A stretch of 64,000 nt of DNA, from the NCBI RefSeq assembly GCF_900155685.1, contig NZ_LT732548.1, forward strand, positions 3,158,887-3,222,886, read 5' to 3'. This DNA is from Paenibacillus bouchesdurhonensis (GTDB lineage: Bacteria > Bacillota > Bacilli > Paenibacillales > Paenibacillaceae). A program made the position numbers and the translations under genes. How positions within the stretch are numbered: position 1 is the first letter of the stretch; each line of letters opens with the position of its first letter. Under the pieces are notes generated by a model. It did not search any database. It had not been told where the DNA came from and saw only the letters and a program-made list of their open reading frames with translations. Shown here in pieces: positions 44,682 through 52,572 of this stretch.

Positions 44682-44697
44682 ATACCCCTAGGGGTAT
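44682..44697. promoter_or_regulatory. CsoR/CstR-like operator upstream of the redox operon
   Basis: ATACCCCTAGGGGTAT is a perfect 16-bp palindrome of the TACCC-N4-GGGTA type bound by CsoR (copper) and CstR (persulfide) repressors. On the minus strand its GGGGTA lies where a -35 would be expected, 17 bases before TATAAC, so a bound repressor would block transcription of the redox operon. It could instead serve the plus-strand gene at 44888. No csoR-type gene is in the window. Confidence 0.6.
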
Positions 44698-44887
44698 ATG
44701 GAAATGATATGTCTTTTAGTGGATCATGTCAAGCCATCTCCTAATCCGCTTGCTTCGAAAAATTCATCTACGTTTAAAAAGACTATAGTCCTATCTTTAG
44801 TTATTTATGGAACCACTCTTACCAGTGCTCGTATTAAATCATTTAAAACTTAAATTAGGATCATTACATAGCCAGGAGGTGCACTGA

Positions 44888-46000
44888 ATGATAGAAATGC
44901 GCAGCAAGGAAGATTTGAAATACTCGAATCAAATTCCGAATTGGGCCAAATTCGTCCACTAAATCATCATTTCAATTATCGGCCTGATTGGTGTAGCGGC
45001 CTTTGTCGTTGGAGGCTATTTCATATATTCGGGGGATTGGCTTGGAGTAGTTCTATGCTTATTCGTTGGAGTTGTCGTTATATGGGCGACGCGAATGATG
45101 ATCATGGGAAGTAAGCTTCACACCGATTTCGTATTTATCAGCGAGCTTAGAGATGAGGGCTACTATACATATTTCAAAGATATTAAGAAGGGGTTTGAGG
45201 AGGATCATTTAATTCCCTTCCCGCATATGCAAGAGGTGCTCATCGCTCGAGCCACACGGTATATGTCTTCAGGGAGCAAGACTCCGGGTTATTATATCGT
45301 TGGCTCCAAGATCATTATGCAGTGGAGAGACGAGTATGGAAATAATAATTACGGCATCTTTGGCATTGCGAGCAGAAGCGATCTTTCAAAGTGGATAGAC
45401 AAATTTCGAGGGCATAACATTCCCTTATTCCATACGTATCAAAATGTGAGTGAAGCATCTACGGATGATTTCCTGGGCGGATATCATGAGTTGGATAAAT
45501 CACCGTTAACCTCTATCGATCTTTTGTCCGATATCGAGACGAGACGACATAACAATATCCCGAAATGGCAGAGCACCGTTATGAAACAGCGTCAAGCCGA
45601 GCAGAAATCCAGTAATGATCAACGGATATTCCGGCCGATGTTCGCGATAGCCCTATTTGCTTTATTCCTAATCGCCATGTTATGGATGCCGCATTGGGAC
45701 ATTGAGGAAGAGATGTTTGCAGACAGTTCCCCTTCGGGCGGTATCGGAATTTTGACTATCCTAAGCGTCATCGTTTCCAGAACATATTGGAGACGAAATT
45801 TAAAATGGTATCGTCCTATCTTCGATATCCTGATGATTTTAGCGGTCTTCTTTGCCGGACTAACCGCGGCTAGACTATGGCAGAACATACCCTCTATCTA
45901 CTACGAAGCTGCTATAGTGGACGGGCTGACCAGCGGATTCTTCCTTATCATCGTATTTGCGGGCTTTAAGCTCTTACACCGCCGTGACCGGGTGGAATAG
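44888..46000 (+). pseudogene. Unknown membrane protein interrupted by an in-frame stop
   Basis: An excellent AGGAGGT ribosome site lies 8 bases before the ATG at 44888. The frame reads 24 codons, ending WAKFVH, meets TAA at 44960-44962, then continues open in the same frame for 345 codons to 46000. The part after the stop starts IIISIIGLIGVAAFVVGGYF, a transmembrane helix, so the stop cuts the natural protein just before its first membrane segment. The rest has a second helix, a soluble region of about 140 residues and four C-terminal helices. A later ATG at 45095 would make a 301-residue protein lacking the first two helices, but has no convincing ribosome site. Family not recognised. Nonsense mutation, sequencing error or recoding are the options. 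Confidence 0.65.
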
Positions 46001-46099
46001 CTATTCTAGAAGAAGTTAATTAACTTTTATAAGAGAAAAACCGACCATATCCATGCTCTGTCGCATTCATCGATCCAGGCTAGTCACCATAGAAAAGAA

Positions 46100-46203
46100 C
46101 TAATTCCCTTCAATGACGCGGAACGTCCCCGTGCCAAAGGCGCAGAGATCTCCGTTCTCCATCCTAGCAAAAGCCTGCGTCGAGATGGATTTTCGCGAAC
46201 TAT
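46100..46203 (-). pseudogene. 3' remnant of a hotdog-fold thioesterase
   Basis: About 34 codons on the minus strand read [20 protein letters not shown] followed by [11 protein letters not shown] and a stop at 46100-46102. This resembles the last two strands of PaaI/YbgC-type acyl-CoA thioesterases (the A-x-GTGTFRV ending). The upstream part of the gene is absent. Identification rests on a short piece. Confidence 0.45.
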
Positions 46204-46261
46204 GAATCATTTCTGCTGTAACAATCATGCGCCCCCGTTCTGCTTATGCTATATAATTCAT

Positions 46262-46429
46262 GCTGGCGCCATTCAGCATTTAGCTGGTATGAGCCATTCC
46301 CGCATCATCATCGCTATTAATAAAGATCGGGAGGCTCCGATTTTCAAAATAGCCGATTACGGCATCGTTGGCGACTTGTTCGAGGTTATTCCCCTACTCA
46401 CTGAAGAATTCCGGAAAGCTCTTGCATAG
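46262..46429 (+). pseudogene. etfA: 3' remnant of electron transfer flavoprotein alpha subunit
   Basis: The reading [20 protein letters not shown] followed by [27 protein letters not shown] is the conserved FAD-binding C-terminus of EtfA. Only the last ~55 of about 320 residues survive; no ribosome site or N-terminal sequence precedes it, and no etfB is adjacent. Confidence 0.75.
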
Positions 46430-46455
46430 ATCAATCTGGCAATCATGGAAGCCCA

Positions 46456-46584
46456 GTTCTTATTGTTCATCACACAATCAACACCTACGTCCATCCTTCC
46501 ATTCGCGGACTCGGTATTAACCGACTGGGCTGGATGGATTTCAAAGACATCTGGTTAGCTTCACCGATCTGCGATTGCGGTTAA
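46456..46584 (+). pseudogene. Unidentified gene remnant
   Basis: A 42-codon open stretch reads VLIVHHTINTYVHPSIRGLG, continues INRLGWMDFKDIWLAS and stops at 46582-46584. The composition looks protein-like and it follows other gene fragments, but there is no start or ribosome site. I do not recognise the family. Confidence 0.35.
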
Positions 46585-46592
46585 CTGCACGC

Positions 46593-46633
46593 AAAAAAAA
46601 GGGAAAACATCCTGAGAATGCCTTCCCTTTTTA
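46593..46633 (-). terminator. Terminator of the nitroreductase gene
   Basis: On the minus strand AAAAGGGAA pairs with TTCCCTTTT and is followed by further T residues. Confidence 0.8.
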
Positions 46634-46644
46634 CAATTTAGATA

Positions 46645-47241
46645 TTATTTAAATACTTTTACACGGCTTTCGATCGGGCTGAATTGCTTTTCGCCCGGCT
46701 CAGCAACCGGTTTACCAAATGGCAATTGCGCAACCAGCTTCCACGATGCAGGAATGTTCCATTCTGCGCGCACCTTCTCATCGATTAGCGGATTATAGTG
46801 CTGCAGTGAAGCGCCAACTCCTTCGTTAGCGAGCGCCGTCCAGACTACGAATTGCAGCATCCCCGAAGACTGCTCCGACCATACCGGAAAATTATCTTTA
46901 TAAAGAGCGAATTGCTCTTGAAGTCCTTGAATCACTTCTTGATCCTCGAAAAACAACACCGTCCCGCGACCGCTGCGGAATGCGGCCATCTTCTCTTCTG
47001 TTGGCCCGAAGCTGTCCGCTGGAACGATTGCTCTCAGCGTTTCCTTCGTAAGATCCCAAAGCTTATCATGCTCATCATTGAATAGAACGACTACGCGCGC
47101 GCTTTGCGAGTTAAAGGACGAAGGAGTATGCAGCACGGCCTCAGCCACAAGTTCCTCCACACGTTGATCGGAAATAACCGCTTCTTTACTAATGCCGTAT
47201 ACACTGCGTCTGACTTTAATCGTATCTAGAAATTGGCTCAT
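46645..47241 (-). CDS. Nitroreductase-family oxidoreductase
   Basis: A 198-residue FMN-dependent nitroreductase. It opens with FLDTIKVRRSVYGISKE (the RRS flavin-phosphate-binding motif), then HTPSSFNSQSARVVVLF near 38-54 and GVGASLQHYNP near 145-155. Length and pattern are those of the YdgI/HBN1-like group of small nitroreductases, which reduce nitroaromatics or quinones in vitro and may serve redox balance. The ATG at 47241 lies 10 bases after AAGGAG; an upstream ATG lies before that site. Monocistronic; divergent from the DUF4062 unit. Confidence 0.87.
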   Translation of the reverse strand: MSQFLDTIKVRRSVYGISKEAVISDQRVEELVAEAVLHTPSSFNSQSARVVVLFNDEHDKLWDLTKETLRAIVPADSFGPTEEKMAAFRSGRGTVLFFEDQEVIQGLQEQFALYKDNFPVWSEQSSGMLQFVVWTALANEGVGASLQHYNPLIDEKVRAEWNIPASWKLVAQLPFGKPVAEPGEKQFSPIESRVKVFK

Positions 47242-47432
47242 TGTTTGTATTCTCCTTAACATTTGATAATTAACTTACTTTTAAATAGTAACTCTGTTTT
47301 ACATATTACATGATTAAAACAATTATTGCAATAGGAATAATTACTTAACCATTTCCTCCTGTTTAGACGCTATTCATTCCCGGCAAACTCATTTATAATG
47401 GGAATAAAATCCAAGAAAGGATGATCGCTGGC

Positions 47433-48587
47433 GTGGCGAGAACAAAGGTATTCATCAGCTCCGTCAATGAAGATGGTCTAAAACCGCTCCGCCTTATCGC
47501 TTATCGCGAGCTTGCTTCTCTCGGGCATGATCCTCTGATGTGGGAAGAGAATCTAGGTCCTTGGCCAGCCAATATTGATCCCATTGCGAAATGTTTAGAA
47601 GCCGTTGCGGAGAGCGATATCTATTTATTATTTCTCGGAAGCAAAGCGGGTACCTATCATGATTCTTCAGGAATTACAATTACCCACATGGAGTTTATTA
47701 AGGCGCATGATCAGGGAAAACTCATTCTCGTTTTTGCAGACACGGAGATCAAGTCGTTTTTTTTCGGCAAGCTCAAGCCGCTCATCGATCAGTTCATTGA
47801 ACAGTACGTCAATAATAAAGAACAGTTTCCCTCCCCTATACATATTATGGATTCTCTTAAAGATAATCATACTGTTCCTCCAAACGTCGATCCTTATGTA
47901 TGGTATTTCTTATACGACATCACTCTCCGCAAAATATACATCGATGATTTATCACTGGGCGTGCCAATCGATTGGAAAGCTTACCTTAGCGACTTGCTGC
48001 GCCGTGGAGCGCTGCTCCTTCCCCTCGAGCAATCCATTGAACAGAACAGCTCAAGACTCGACCAGTTTGATGAGGCGGTTGAACTGCTATATCGTCTCAT
48101 CCCGCAGATGCAAATTAGCGGATTGCGCGAAGCGAGCGACTTCCTTGAAGCCATACAATCAAGGATGTGCGGGGGGAGGATCGAGCACCGTTACGGTTCT
48201 TATGTCGCAGAGACCATTGGCTTTTATGGGGACTGCTGTGCGGCAACCTTGTATAGGCAGGAGGAAGAATGTCTTCGACTCGTAGGCAAAGTAGGCGAAG
48301 CAACCGGAACTTCCTCTTATAAATTGAACGATCACAGCTCCTATAATGTACTGACGTATCATATGGAAGACTATGGGGAGCAGATCTTTTTTAAAGCCGC
48401 TAAAAATATGTTTTATTATTGTATTCGAACGGGCAAATTTGTATTGACTCTCCATTTTCCAGCTGATCCGAATTGGGATTATAAGAAATTCATCCACTAC
48501 AAAGAAGCCGCAAACGATGCTATAATTAGTAAAAATCCTTTAATGATCGAGTTCATCAAGCTGATTCTAGGGGGGATGCAGTCGTGA
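47433..48587 (+). CDS. DUF4062 domain protein, first gene of a coupled pair
   Basis: A 384-residue protein. The N-terminal ~110 residues are a DUF4062 domain: TKVFISSVNEDGLKPLRLIA, ELASLGHDPLMWEE, ESDIYLLFLGSKAGTYHD and ITITHMEFIKAHDQGKLILVF, a fold related to TIR/nucleoside-binding modules and common at the front of NACHT/NTPase and other conflict-type proteins. The remaining 270 residues match no family I know; they contain a helical stretch and a beta-rich segment near 235-330 with cysteines. GTG at 47433 is 12 bases after AAAGG; ATG at 47421 is too close to it, so the start is uncertain. A TATAAT box lies at 47394-47399. The stop overlaps the next start (GTGA). Confidence 0.75.
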   Translation: MARTKVFISSVNEDGLKPLRLIAYRELASLGHDPLMWEENLGPWPANIDPIAKCLEAVAESDIYLLFLGSKAGTYHDSSGITITHMEFIKAHDQGKLILVFADTEIKSFFFGKLKPLIDQFIEQYVNNKEQFPSPIHIMDSLKDNHTVPPNVDPYVWYFLYDITLRKIYIDDLSLGVPIDWKAYLSDLLRRGALLLPLEQSIEQNSSRLDQFDEAVELLYRLIPQMQISGLREASDFLEAIQSRMCGGRIEHRYGSYVAETIGFYGDCCAATLYRQEEECLRLVGKVGEATGTSSYKLNDHSSYNVLTYHMEDYGEQIFFKAAKNMFYYCIRTGKFVLTLHFPADPNWDYKKFIHYKEAANDAIISKNPLMIEFIKLILGGMQS

Positions 48588-48775
48588 GCACCGGAGTATT
48601 CGTCTCGAAGAACGGGAAAGTTACCGAAGCTATAGGCACTCAGCCCAAGGAGGCGCTGCTGTTCGCTCCTTCCAAGAAGAGCTCATCGCAAATATTGCGA
48701 GAGCAACGCACCGCGATGAAGCGAAATAATAAGCGGATCAAAGAGCGGTTCAATGAAGCAACGAAACGGGTCTAA
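48584..48775 (+). CDS. Small basic protein coupled to the DUF4062 gene
   Basis: A 63-residue protein that starts at GTG overlapping the DUF4062 stop, so translation is coupled. The first half (MSTGVFVSKNGKVTEAIGT) looks beta-rich; the C-terminal half is Lys/Arg-rich and probably a helix (ILREQRTAMKRNNKRIKERF). The net charge is strongly positive, suggesting nucleic acid or protein binding. A terminator follows 20 bases later, closing a two-gene unit. Family not recognised; it might be a regulator, antitoxin-like partner or adaptor. Confidence 0.65.
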   Translation: MSTGVFVSKNGKVTEAIGTQPKEALLFAPSKKSSSQILREQRTAMKRNNKRIKERFNEATKRV

Positions 48776-48794
48776 CCTGTTATATAGCATAAAT

Positions 48795-48851
48795 AAAGCG
48801 ACCGAACCTCCTTATGTGGAGAGATGGTCGCTTTGTTATTTCCATCTAGCA
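48795..48851. terminator. Bidirectional terminator
   Basis: AAAGCGACC (48795-48803) pairs with GGTCGCTTT (48836-48844), with an inner CTCC/GGAG pairing, followed by GTTATTT. It separates the DUF4062 pair from the convergent SMR genes. Confidence 0.8.
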
Positions 48852-48864
48852 GACAGATGATTGT

Positions 48865-49179
48865 CTAGGATATCAATTTAAGTCCGACCGCAGCACTCAA
48901 CACCATAGCGATGAACAGTATTCGTTTCCAGTCCTTGGATTCACCGTAAAATAGCATTCCCATCAGCGCGCTGCCGACGGTTCCGATTCCTGTCCAGACT
49001 GCGTAGGCCGTACCCATCGCCAAACTTTTCATCGCGACAGACAAGAGCAGAAAACTAATGATAAATCCACCGAACAGGAGTGCGAAGGCTTGCCAGTCTC
49101 TCTGCTTGTTGATCCGGCTAATGCCAGCTACCCCGATCACTTCGCCAATCCCCGCCAAAACAAGAATAAACCATGCCAT
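48865..49179 (-). CDS. ykkD: SMR-family guanidinium exporter subunit (YkkD-like)
   Basis: A 104-residue, four-helix SMR protein. The key Glu13 lies in LVLAGIGEVIGVAGI and the AYAVWTGIGTVGSALMGMLFYGE segment is the family helix 3. In the Gdx (SugE/YkkCD) subgroup, these proteins exchange guanidinium for protons. It lies 1 base after its partner gene, and both follow a guanidine-I riboswitch, so a heteromeric guanidinium exporter is indicated. Confidence 0.9.
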   Translation of the reverse strand: MAWFILVLAGIGEVIGVAGISRINKQRDWQAFALLFGGFIISFLLLSVAMKSLAMGTAYAVWTGIGTVGSALMGMLFYGESKDWKRILFIAMVLSAAVGLKLIS

Positions 49180-49180
49180 C

Positions 49181-49531
49181 TTAATGTCCTCCCTGCGCGT
49201 CCTGCTCTGTGGTTACCAGCTTTAGCCCCGCCACTCCACAAACTAAGAGCATAATTAACAGCAGCTTGGCCAGCTTGAAAGGCTCGCCAAATACGATCAT
49301 TTCCAATATTACCGTGCCCGAAGTGCCGATTCCCGTAAATACAGCATAAGCCGTACCTGTCGGAAGCTTACGTGTAGATAGCACAAGCAAATACATGCTG
49401 ACAAAAATGGCGACAGCTGTAGCCGTCCAGGTCAAGACATTGTGCGAATGCTTTAGGCCAATCACCCAACCAATCTCAAACAATCCGGCTACCAGTACTA
49501 GTCCCCAATAACGATTCATTTTTGTATCCAT
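49181..49531 (-). CDS. ykkC: SMR-family guanidinium exporter subunit (YkkC-like)
   Basis: A 116-residue, four-helix SMR protein with the central Glu in LVAGLFEIGWVIGLKHS and helix 3 AYAVFTGIGTSGTVILEMIVFGEPF. It pairs with the following SMR gene, as YkkC/YkkD do. Its leader carries a guanidine-I riboswitch, so it should be made when guanidine accumulates. The order riboswitch-ykkC-ykkD matches Bacillus. Confidence 0.9.
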   Translation of the reverse strand: MDTKMNRYWGLVLVAGLFEIGWVIGLKHSHNVLTWTATAVAIFVSMYLLVLSTRKLPTGTAYAVFTGIGTSGTVILEMIVFGEPFKLAKLLLIMLLVCGVAGLKLVTTEQDAQGGH

Positions 49532-49566
49532 AGAACCGCCTCTCCTTCTCTCTATCCTTTAACAGG

Positions 49567-49692
49567 AAAAAGCCCGGAAAGATATCTGATCAATGATATC
49601 CTCCCGGGCTTTTGTCCCTCCGTGTCGCAAGGTATTTCCTGCGTGTCCTCTCTTGGACCAGGCCGGCGGATACTTCGCCGCGGAACCCTAGA
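49567..49692 (-). promoter_or_regulatory. Guanidine-I (ykkC) riboswitch with terminator
   Basis: On the minus strand the conserved ykkC elements appear in order: CTAGGGTTCCG (49681-49691), CTGGTCCAAGAGAGGACACG, ACACGGAGGGACAAAAGCCC and then a hairpin AAAGCCCGG/CCGGGCTTTTT (49567-49613). The sequence AAAGCCCGGG is shared by aptamer and terminator, the expected switching arrangement: bound guanidine prevents the terminator and turns on the exporter genes. Confidence 0.93.
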
Positions 49693-49709
49693 GAACAATT
49701 GTGACCAGT

Positions 49710-49738
49710 ATCATACAGGAAAAAACTCGATGGGTCAA
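49710..49738 (-). promoter_or_regulatory. Promoter of the guanidine riboswitch transcript
   Basis: Minus strand TTGACC (49733-49738), 17-base spacer, TATGAT (49710-49715). Transcription would start about 10 bases before the aptamer. Confidence 0.75.
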
Positions 49739-49857
49739 CTGCTTAATCTCGTTCATGCGTACTTGTCTTCGTATCCCGTATAGTCTAACATAGTCCCAAG
49801 AAGGGATATTCCCATGTTCACCCTTAAATAAATCAGACAAATAAAGGAGATTAACCG

Positions 49858-50871
49858 ATGAGCCATACAAAACTGTTCTCACCTTACACCATTAAAAATG
49901 TAACTTTAAAGAACCGGATTGTTATGTCGCCGATGTGCATGTATTCCTCCTATAACCGCGACGGTAAAGTGACCGATTGGCATCGGGTTCATTATCCTAG
50001 CCGGGCGGCCGGACAGGTTGGATTGGTCATGCTGGAAGCGACGGCTATTGCCCCGGAAGGCCGGATCTCCTATCAAGATCTCGGCATTTGGAGTGACGAG
50101 CATATCGAAGGATTGCAGGAAATAGTTCGGCTTATCCATCACCATGAGGCTAAAGCGGCGATCCAGCTCGCACATGCCGGCAGAAAAGCAGAACTGGAAG
50201 AGACGATTATCGCACCATCGGCCATTCCTTTTGAAGGAATGAAGATGCCCAAGGAAGCTTCGAAGAAGGATATAACCGATGTTATTGCCTCCTTCCGGGA
50301 CGGTGCTCGGCGCGCCAGGGAAGCCGGGTTCGACATCATTGAAATCCATGGCGCTCACGGCTATTTGATTAGCGAATTTCTTTCCCCGCTCGCGAATAAG
50401 CGTACCGACGAATACGGCGGCAATGCGGACAACCGTTATCGCCTGCTGCGCGAAATCATTGAGGCGGTAAAGACGGAATGGAGCGGGCCGATATTTGTCC
50501 GTATTTCCGCAAATGAATATCATGAAGACGGCAATTCGCTGGAGCAATTCATTCAATTCGCTGGCTATATGAAGGAGCAAGGCATCGACTTGATCGATTG
50601 CAGTTCGGGCGGAATTGTCCCCGCTTCCATAGATGTATATCCTGGATACCAGGTCAGCCTGGCTGACGAGATTCGTAATCGCGCCGGGATGGCAACCGGA
50701 GCGGTTGGCCTTATTTCCAGCGGCCTGCAGGCTGAAGAAATTCTCGGCAATGGCCGAGCTGACCTCATCTTTGTCGGACGCGAACTGCTGCGCAATCCCT
50801 ATTGGCCATTAAGTGCGGCTAAAGAGCTGGGCATTACAATTGAGCGTCCTAAGCCGTATCATCGTGCTTAG
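49858..50871 (+). CDS. namA: NADPH dehydrogenase NamA (old yellow enzyme, YqjM-like)
   Basis: A 337-residue FMN-containing TIM barrel. YqjM-type markers: [24 protein letters not shown] (active-site Cys near 26 and Tyr near 28), [16 protein letters not shown], the substrate-binding [11 protein letters not shown] with the His of the HAGR motif, [25 protein letters not shown] and the C-terminal [13 protein letters not shown]. It reduces activated C=C bonds using NADPH and is linked to xenobiotic or oxidative stress. GGAG precedes the ATG. Monocistronic, followed by the mqn genes. Confidence 0.93.
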   Translation: MSHTKLFSPYTIKNVTLKNRIVMSPMCMYSSYNRDGKVTDWHRVHYPSRAAGQVGLVMLEATAIAPEGRISYQDLGIWSDEHIEGLQEIVRLIHHHEAKAAIQLAHAGRKAELEETIIAPSAIPFEGMKMPKEASKKDITDVIASFRDGARRAREAGFDIIEIHGAHGYLISEFLSPLANKRTDEYGGNADNRYRLLREIIEAVKTEWSGPIFVRISANEYHEDGNSLEQFIQFAGYMKEQGIDLIDCSSGGIVPASIDVYPGYQVSLADEIRNRAGMATGAVGLISSGLQAEEILGNGRADLIFVGRELLRNPYWPLSAAKELGITIERPKPYHRA

Positions 50872-50933
50872 TCGCTTCAACACCTGATTTAACGTTAAGC
50901 ACTTAGGTTGCAATCGAAGGAGTGGCTAACAGC

Positions 50934-51629
50934 ATGGACTTTGAGAATAATACAATATCCAATACTTCCCGTTCTCCCCGCATACTTATCATGACTGCGG
51001 TTGAGGCAGAGCGGGAAGCGATTCTACGCGGCTTAGACGGCGCAACTGGATTTGAGGTGCGCCTGGCAGGCGTCGGCCCAATCGCCTCTGCAGTCAATAC
51101 AACGACGATTTTAGCTTCATCCGCTGATGCAGCTGCCTATGATCTGGTGATTAGCGCAGGCATTGGAGGCGGATTCGATGGCGTAGCGGAAATAGGCTCG
51201 ATTGTGATTGCCACGGATATCATTGCCGCAGATTTGGGCGCCGAGTCGCCGGAAGGCTTCCTTAGCTTGGACAAGCTCGGCTTCGGTTCCTCGCAAATCA
51301 AAGCCGAGGCTCCCTTGTCCAACCTCTTGAAGCAAGCCGTGGTCAGGGCCGGCCTCCCGGTCTGCACCGGGCCCATACTGACGTTATCCACCGTGACGGG
51401 CACCGCATCAACGGCTCAGTCACTAAGCCAGCGCATACCAGGTGCAGCAGCAGAAGCAATGGAAGGTTACGGTGTAGCGCTTGCAGCCCATCTTCATCGC
51501 CTTCCCGTGCTTGAAATTAGAGCCATCTCGAACGCTGTTGGCCCGCGTCAACGCGAACTATGGAAAATCAACGATGCATTATCAGCCTTGGAGCAAGCCT
51601 GTTCCCTATTACCGGAGGTTCTGAAATGA
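50934..51629 (+). CDS. mqnB: Futalosine hydrolase
   Basis: A 231-residue nucleoside phosphorylase-fold enzyme of the MqnB type. LIMTAVEAEREAILRGL opens the fold, LVISAGIGGGFDGVAEIGSIVIAT spans about 67-90, and AAAEAMEGYGVALAA carries the substrate Glu. It cleaves futalosine (or aminofutalosine) in the alternative menaquinone route. The ATG at 50934 is 11 bases after AAGGAG; a GTG 12 bases earlier is too near. Its stop overlaps the mqnD start, so the two are coupled. mqnA, mqnC and mqnE are not in the window. Confidence 0.9.
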   Translation: MDFENNTISNTSRSPRILIMTAVEAEREAILRGLDGATGFEVRLAGVGPIASAVNTTTILASSADAAAYDLVISAGIGGGFDGVAEIGSIVIATDIIAADLGAESPEGFLSLDKLGFGSSQIKAEAPLSNLLKQAVVRAGLPVCTGPILTLSTVTGTASTAQSLSQRIPGAAAEAMEGYGVALAAHLHRLPVLEIRAISNAVGPRQRELWKINDALSALEQACSLLPEVLK

Positions 51630-52492
51630 TGAAGATAGCTTATTCCCCCTGCCCGAATGATACATTTGTATTTCATGCCTGGGCTCATGGCCTCATTCCT
51701 GGAGCGCCCGAGCTGGACATCACATACGCAGATATCGATATTACGAACGGACTTGCCGCAAGCGGCAAAGGGCCGGATGTATTGAAAATCTCTTACGCCG
51801 CTCTTCCTTGGGTACTTGATGAGTATGCCTTAATTCCATGTGGCGGGGCACTCGGCCGCGGCTGCGGTCCGCTAGTCCTTACGTCTGGAGAACAACCCGG
51901 TGCTGCTTCCGGGGCAAATGCAGCTGTACCTAATCCTGCACGGTTATCCGGACGAACCATTGCAGTCCCCAGTGAGCGCTCCACCGCCTACCTTTTGTTT
52001 CGGCTATGGGCAGCTCAAGCGGTACCTAGCGGAGTAGGCGAGATTGTCGTGCTGCCCTTCGACCAAATCATGCCGGCCGTTAGGGATGGCAAAGTGGACG
52101 CAGGTCTTGTCATCCATGAAGCACGTTTCACATATCCAACCTACGGTTTAAGCCTGATGCGCGACCTTGGAACCTGGTGGGAGGAGGATACCGGCCTGCC
52201 CATTCCACTAGGTGCTATAATTGCCCGGCGTTCTCTCGACCTAGTGTCCATTGCCCAGTGGACGCAACAATCGGTTCAGTACGCCTGGGCGCATCCCGAT
52301 GCATCCCGGCAATACGTCATGAGCCATGCGCAGGAGATGTCGCCGGAGGTGACCGATGCGCATATTAATCTTTATGTGAACCAATACACGGAGTCATTGG
52401 GCGAAGACGGGTATGCAGCCGTTGCTGCCCTGCTTGGCCGCGCAGCGAAGGAGGGGCTCGTTCCCGAAATAGCCCCGAGCCTTTTACGCTAA
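51626..52492 (+). CDS. mqnD: 1,4-dihydroxy-6-naphthoate synthase
   Basis: A 288-residue MqnD with a periplasmic-binding-protein-like fold but no signal peptide. MKIAYSPCPNDTFVFHAWAHG at the start, DVLKISYAALPWVL and PLVLT, then IAVPSERSTAYLLFRLW and DAGLVIHEARFTYP are family blocks. It converts cyclic dehypoxanthine futalosine to 1,4-dihydroxy-6-naphthoate. The ATG overlaps the mqnB stop (ATGA), with GGAGG 7 bases upstream. The middle has a Gly/Ala-rich insert near 90-110 (GEQPGAASGANAAVP) which looks like a flexible loop. Confidence 0.92.
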   Translation: MMKIAYSPCPNDTFVFHAWAHGLIPGAPELDITYADIDITNGLAASGKGPDVLKISYAALPWVLDEYALIPCGGALGRGCGPLVLTSGEQPGAASGANAAVPNPARLSGRTIAVPSERSTAYLLFRLWAAQAVPSGVGEIVVLPFDQIMPAVRDGKVDAGLVIHEARFTYPTYGLSLMRDLGTWWEEDTGLPIPLGAIIARRSLDLVSIAQWTQQSVQYAWAHPDASRQYVMSHAQEMSPEVTDAHINLYVNQYTESLGEDGYAAVAALLGRAAKEGLVPEIAPSLLR

Positions 52493-52502
52493 ACTCGTAA
52501 CG

Positions 52503-52563
52503 AAAGGAGCCGATCCTCTCATCCTGGCGTTCTCGCCTTTACGATGGACCGGCTCCTTTTTTT
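52503..52563. terminator. Terminator between mqnD and the radical SAM gene
   Basis: AAAGGAGCCG (52503-52512) pairs with CGGCTCCTTT (52550-52559), then T residues on the plus strand. It can serve both convergent genes. Confidence 0.85.
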
Positions 52564-52572
52564 GTTACACGG

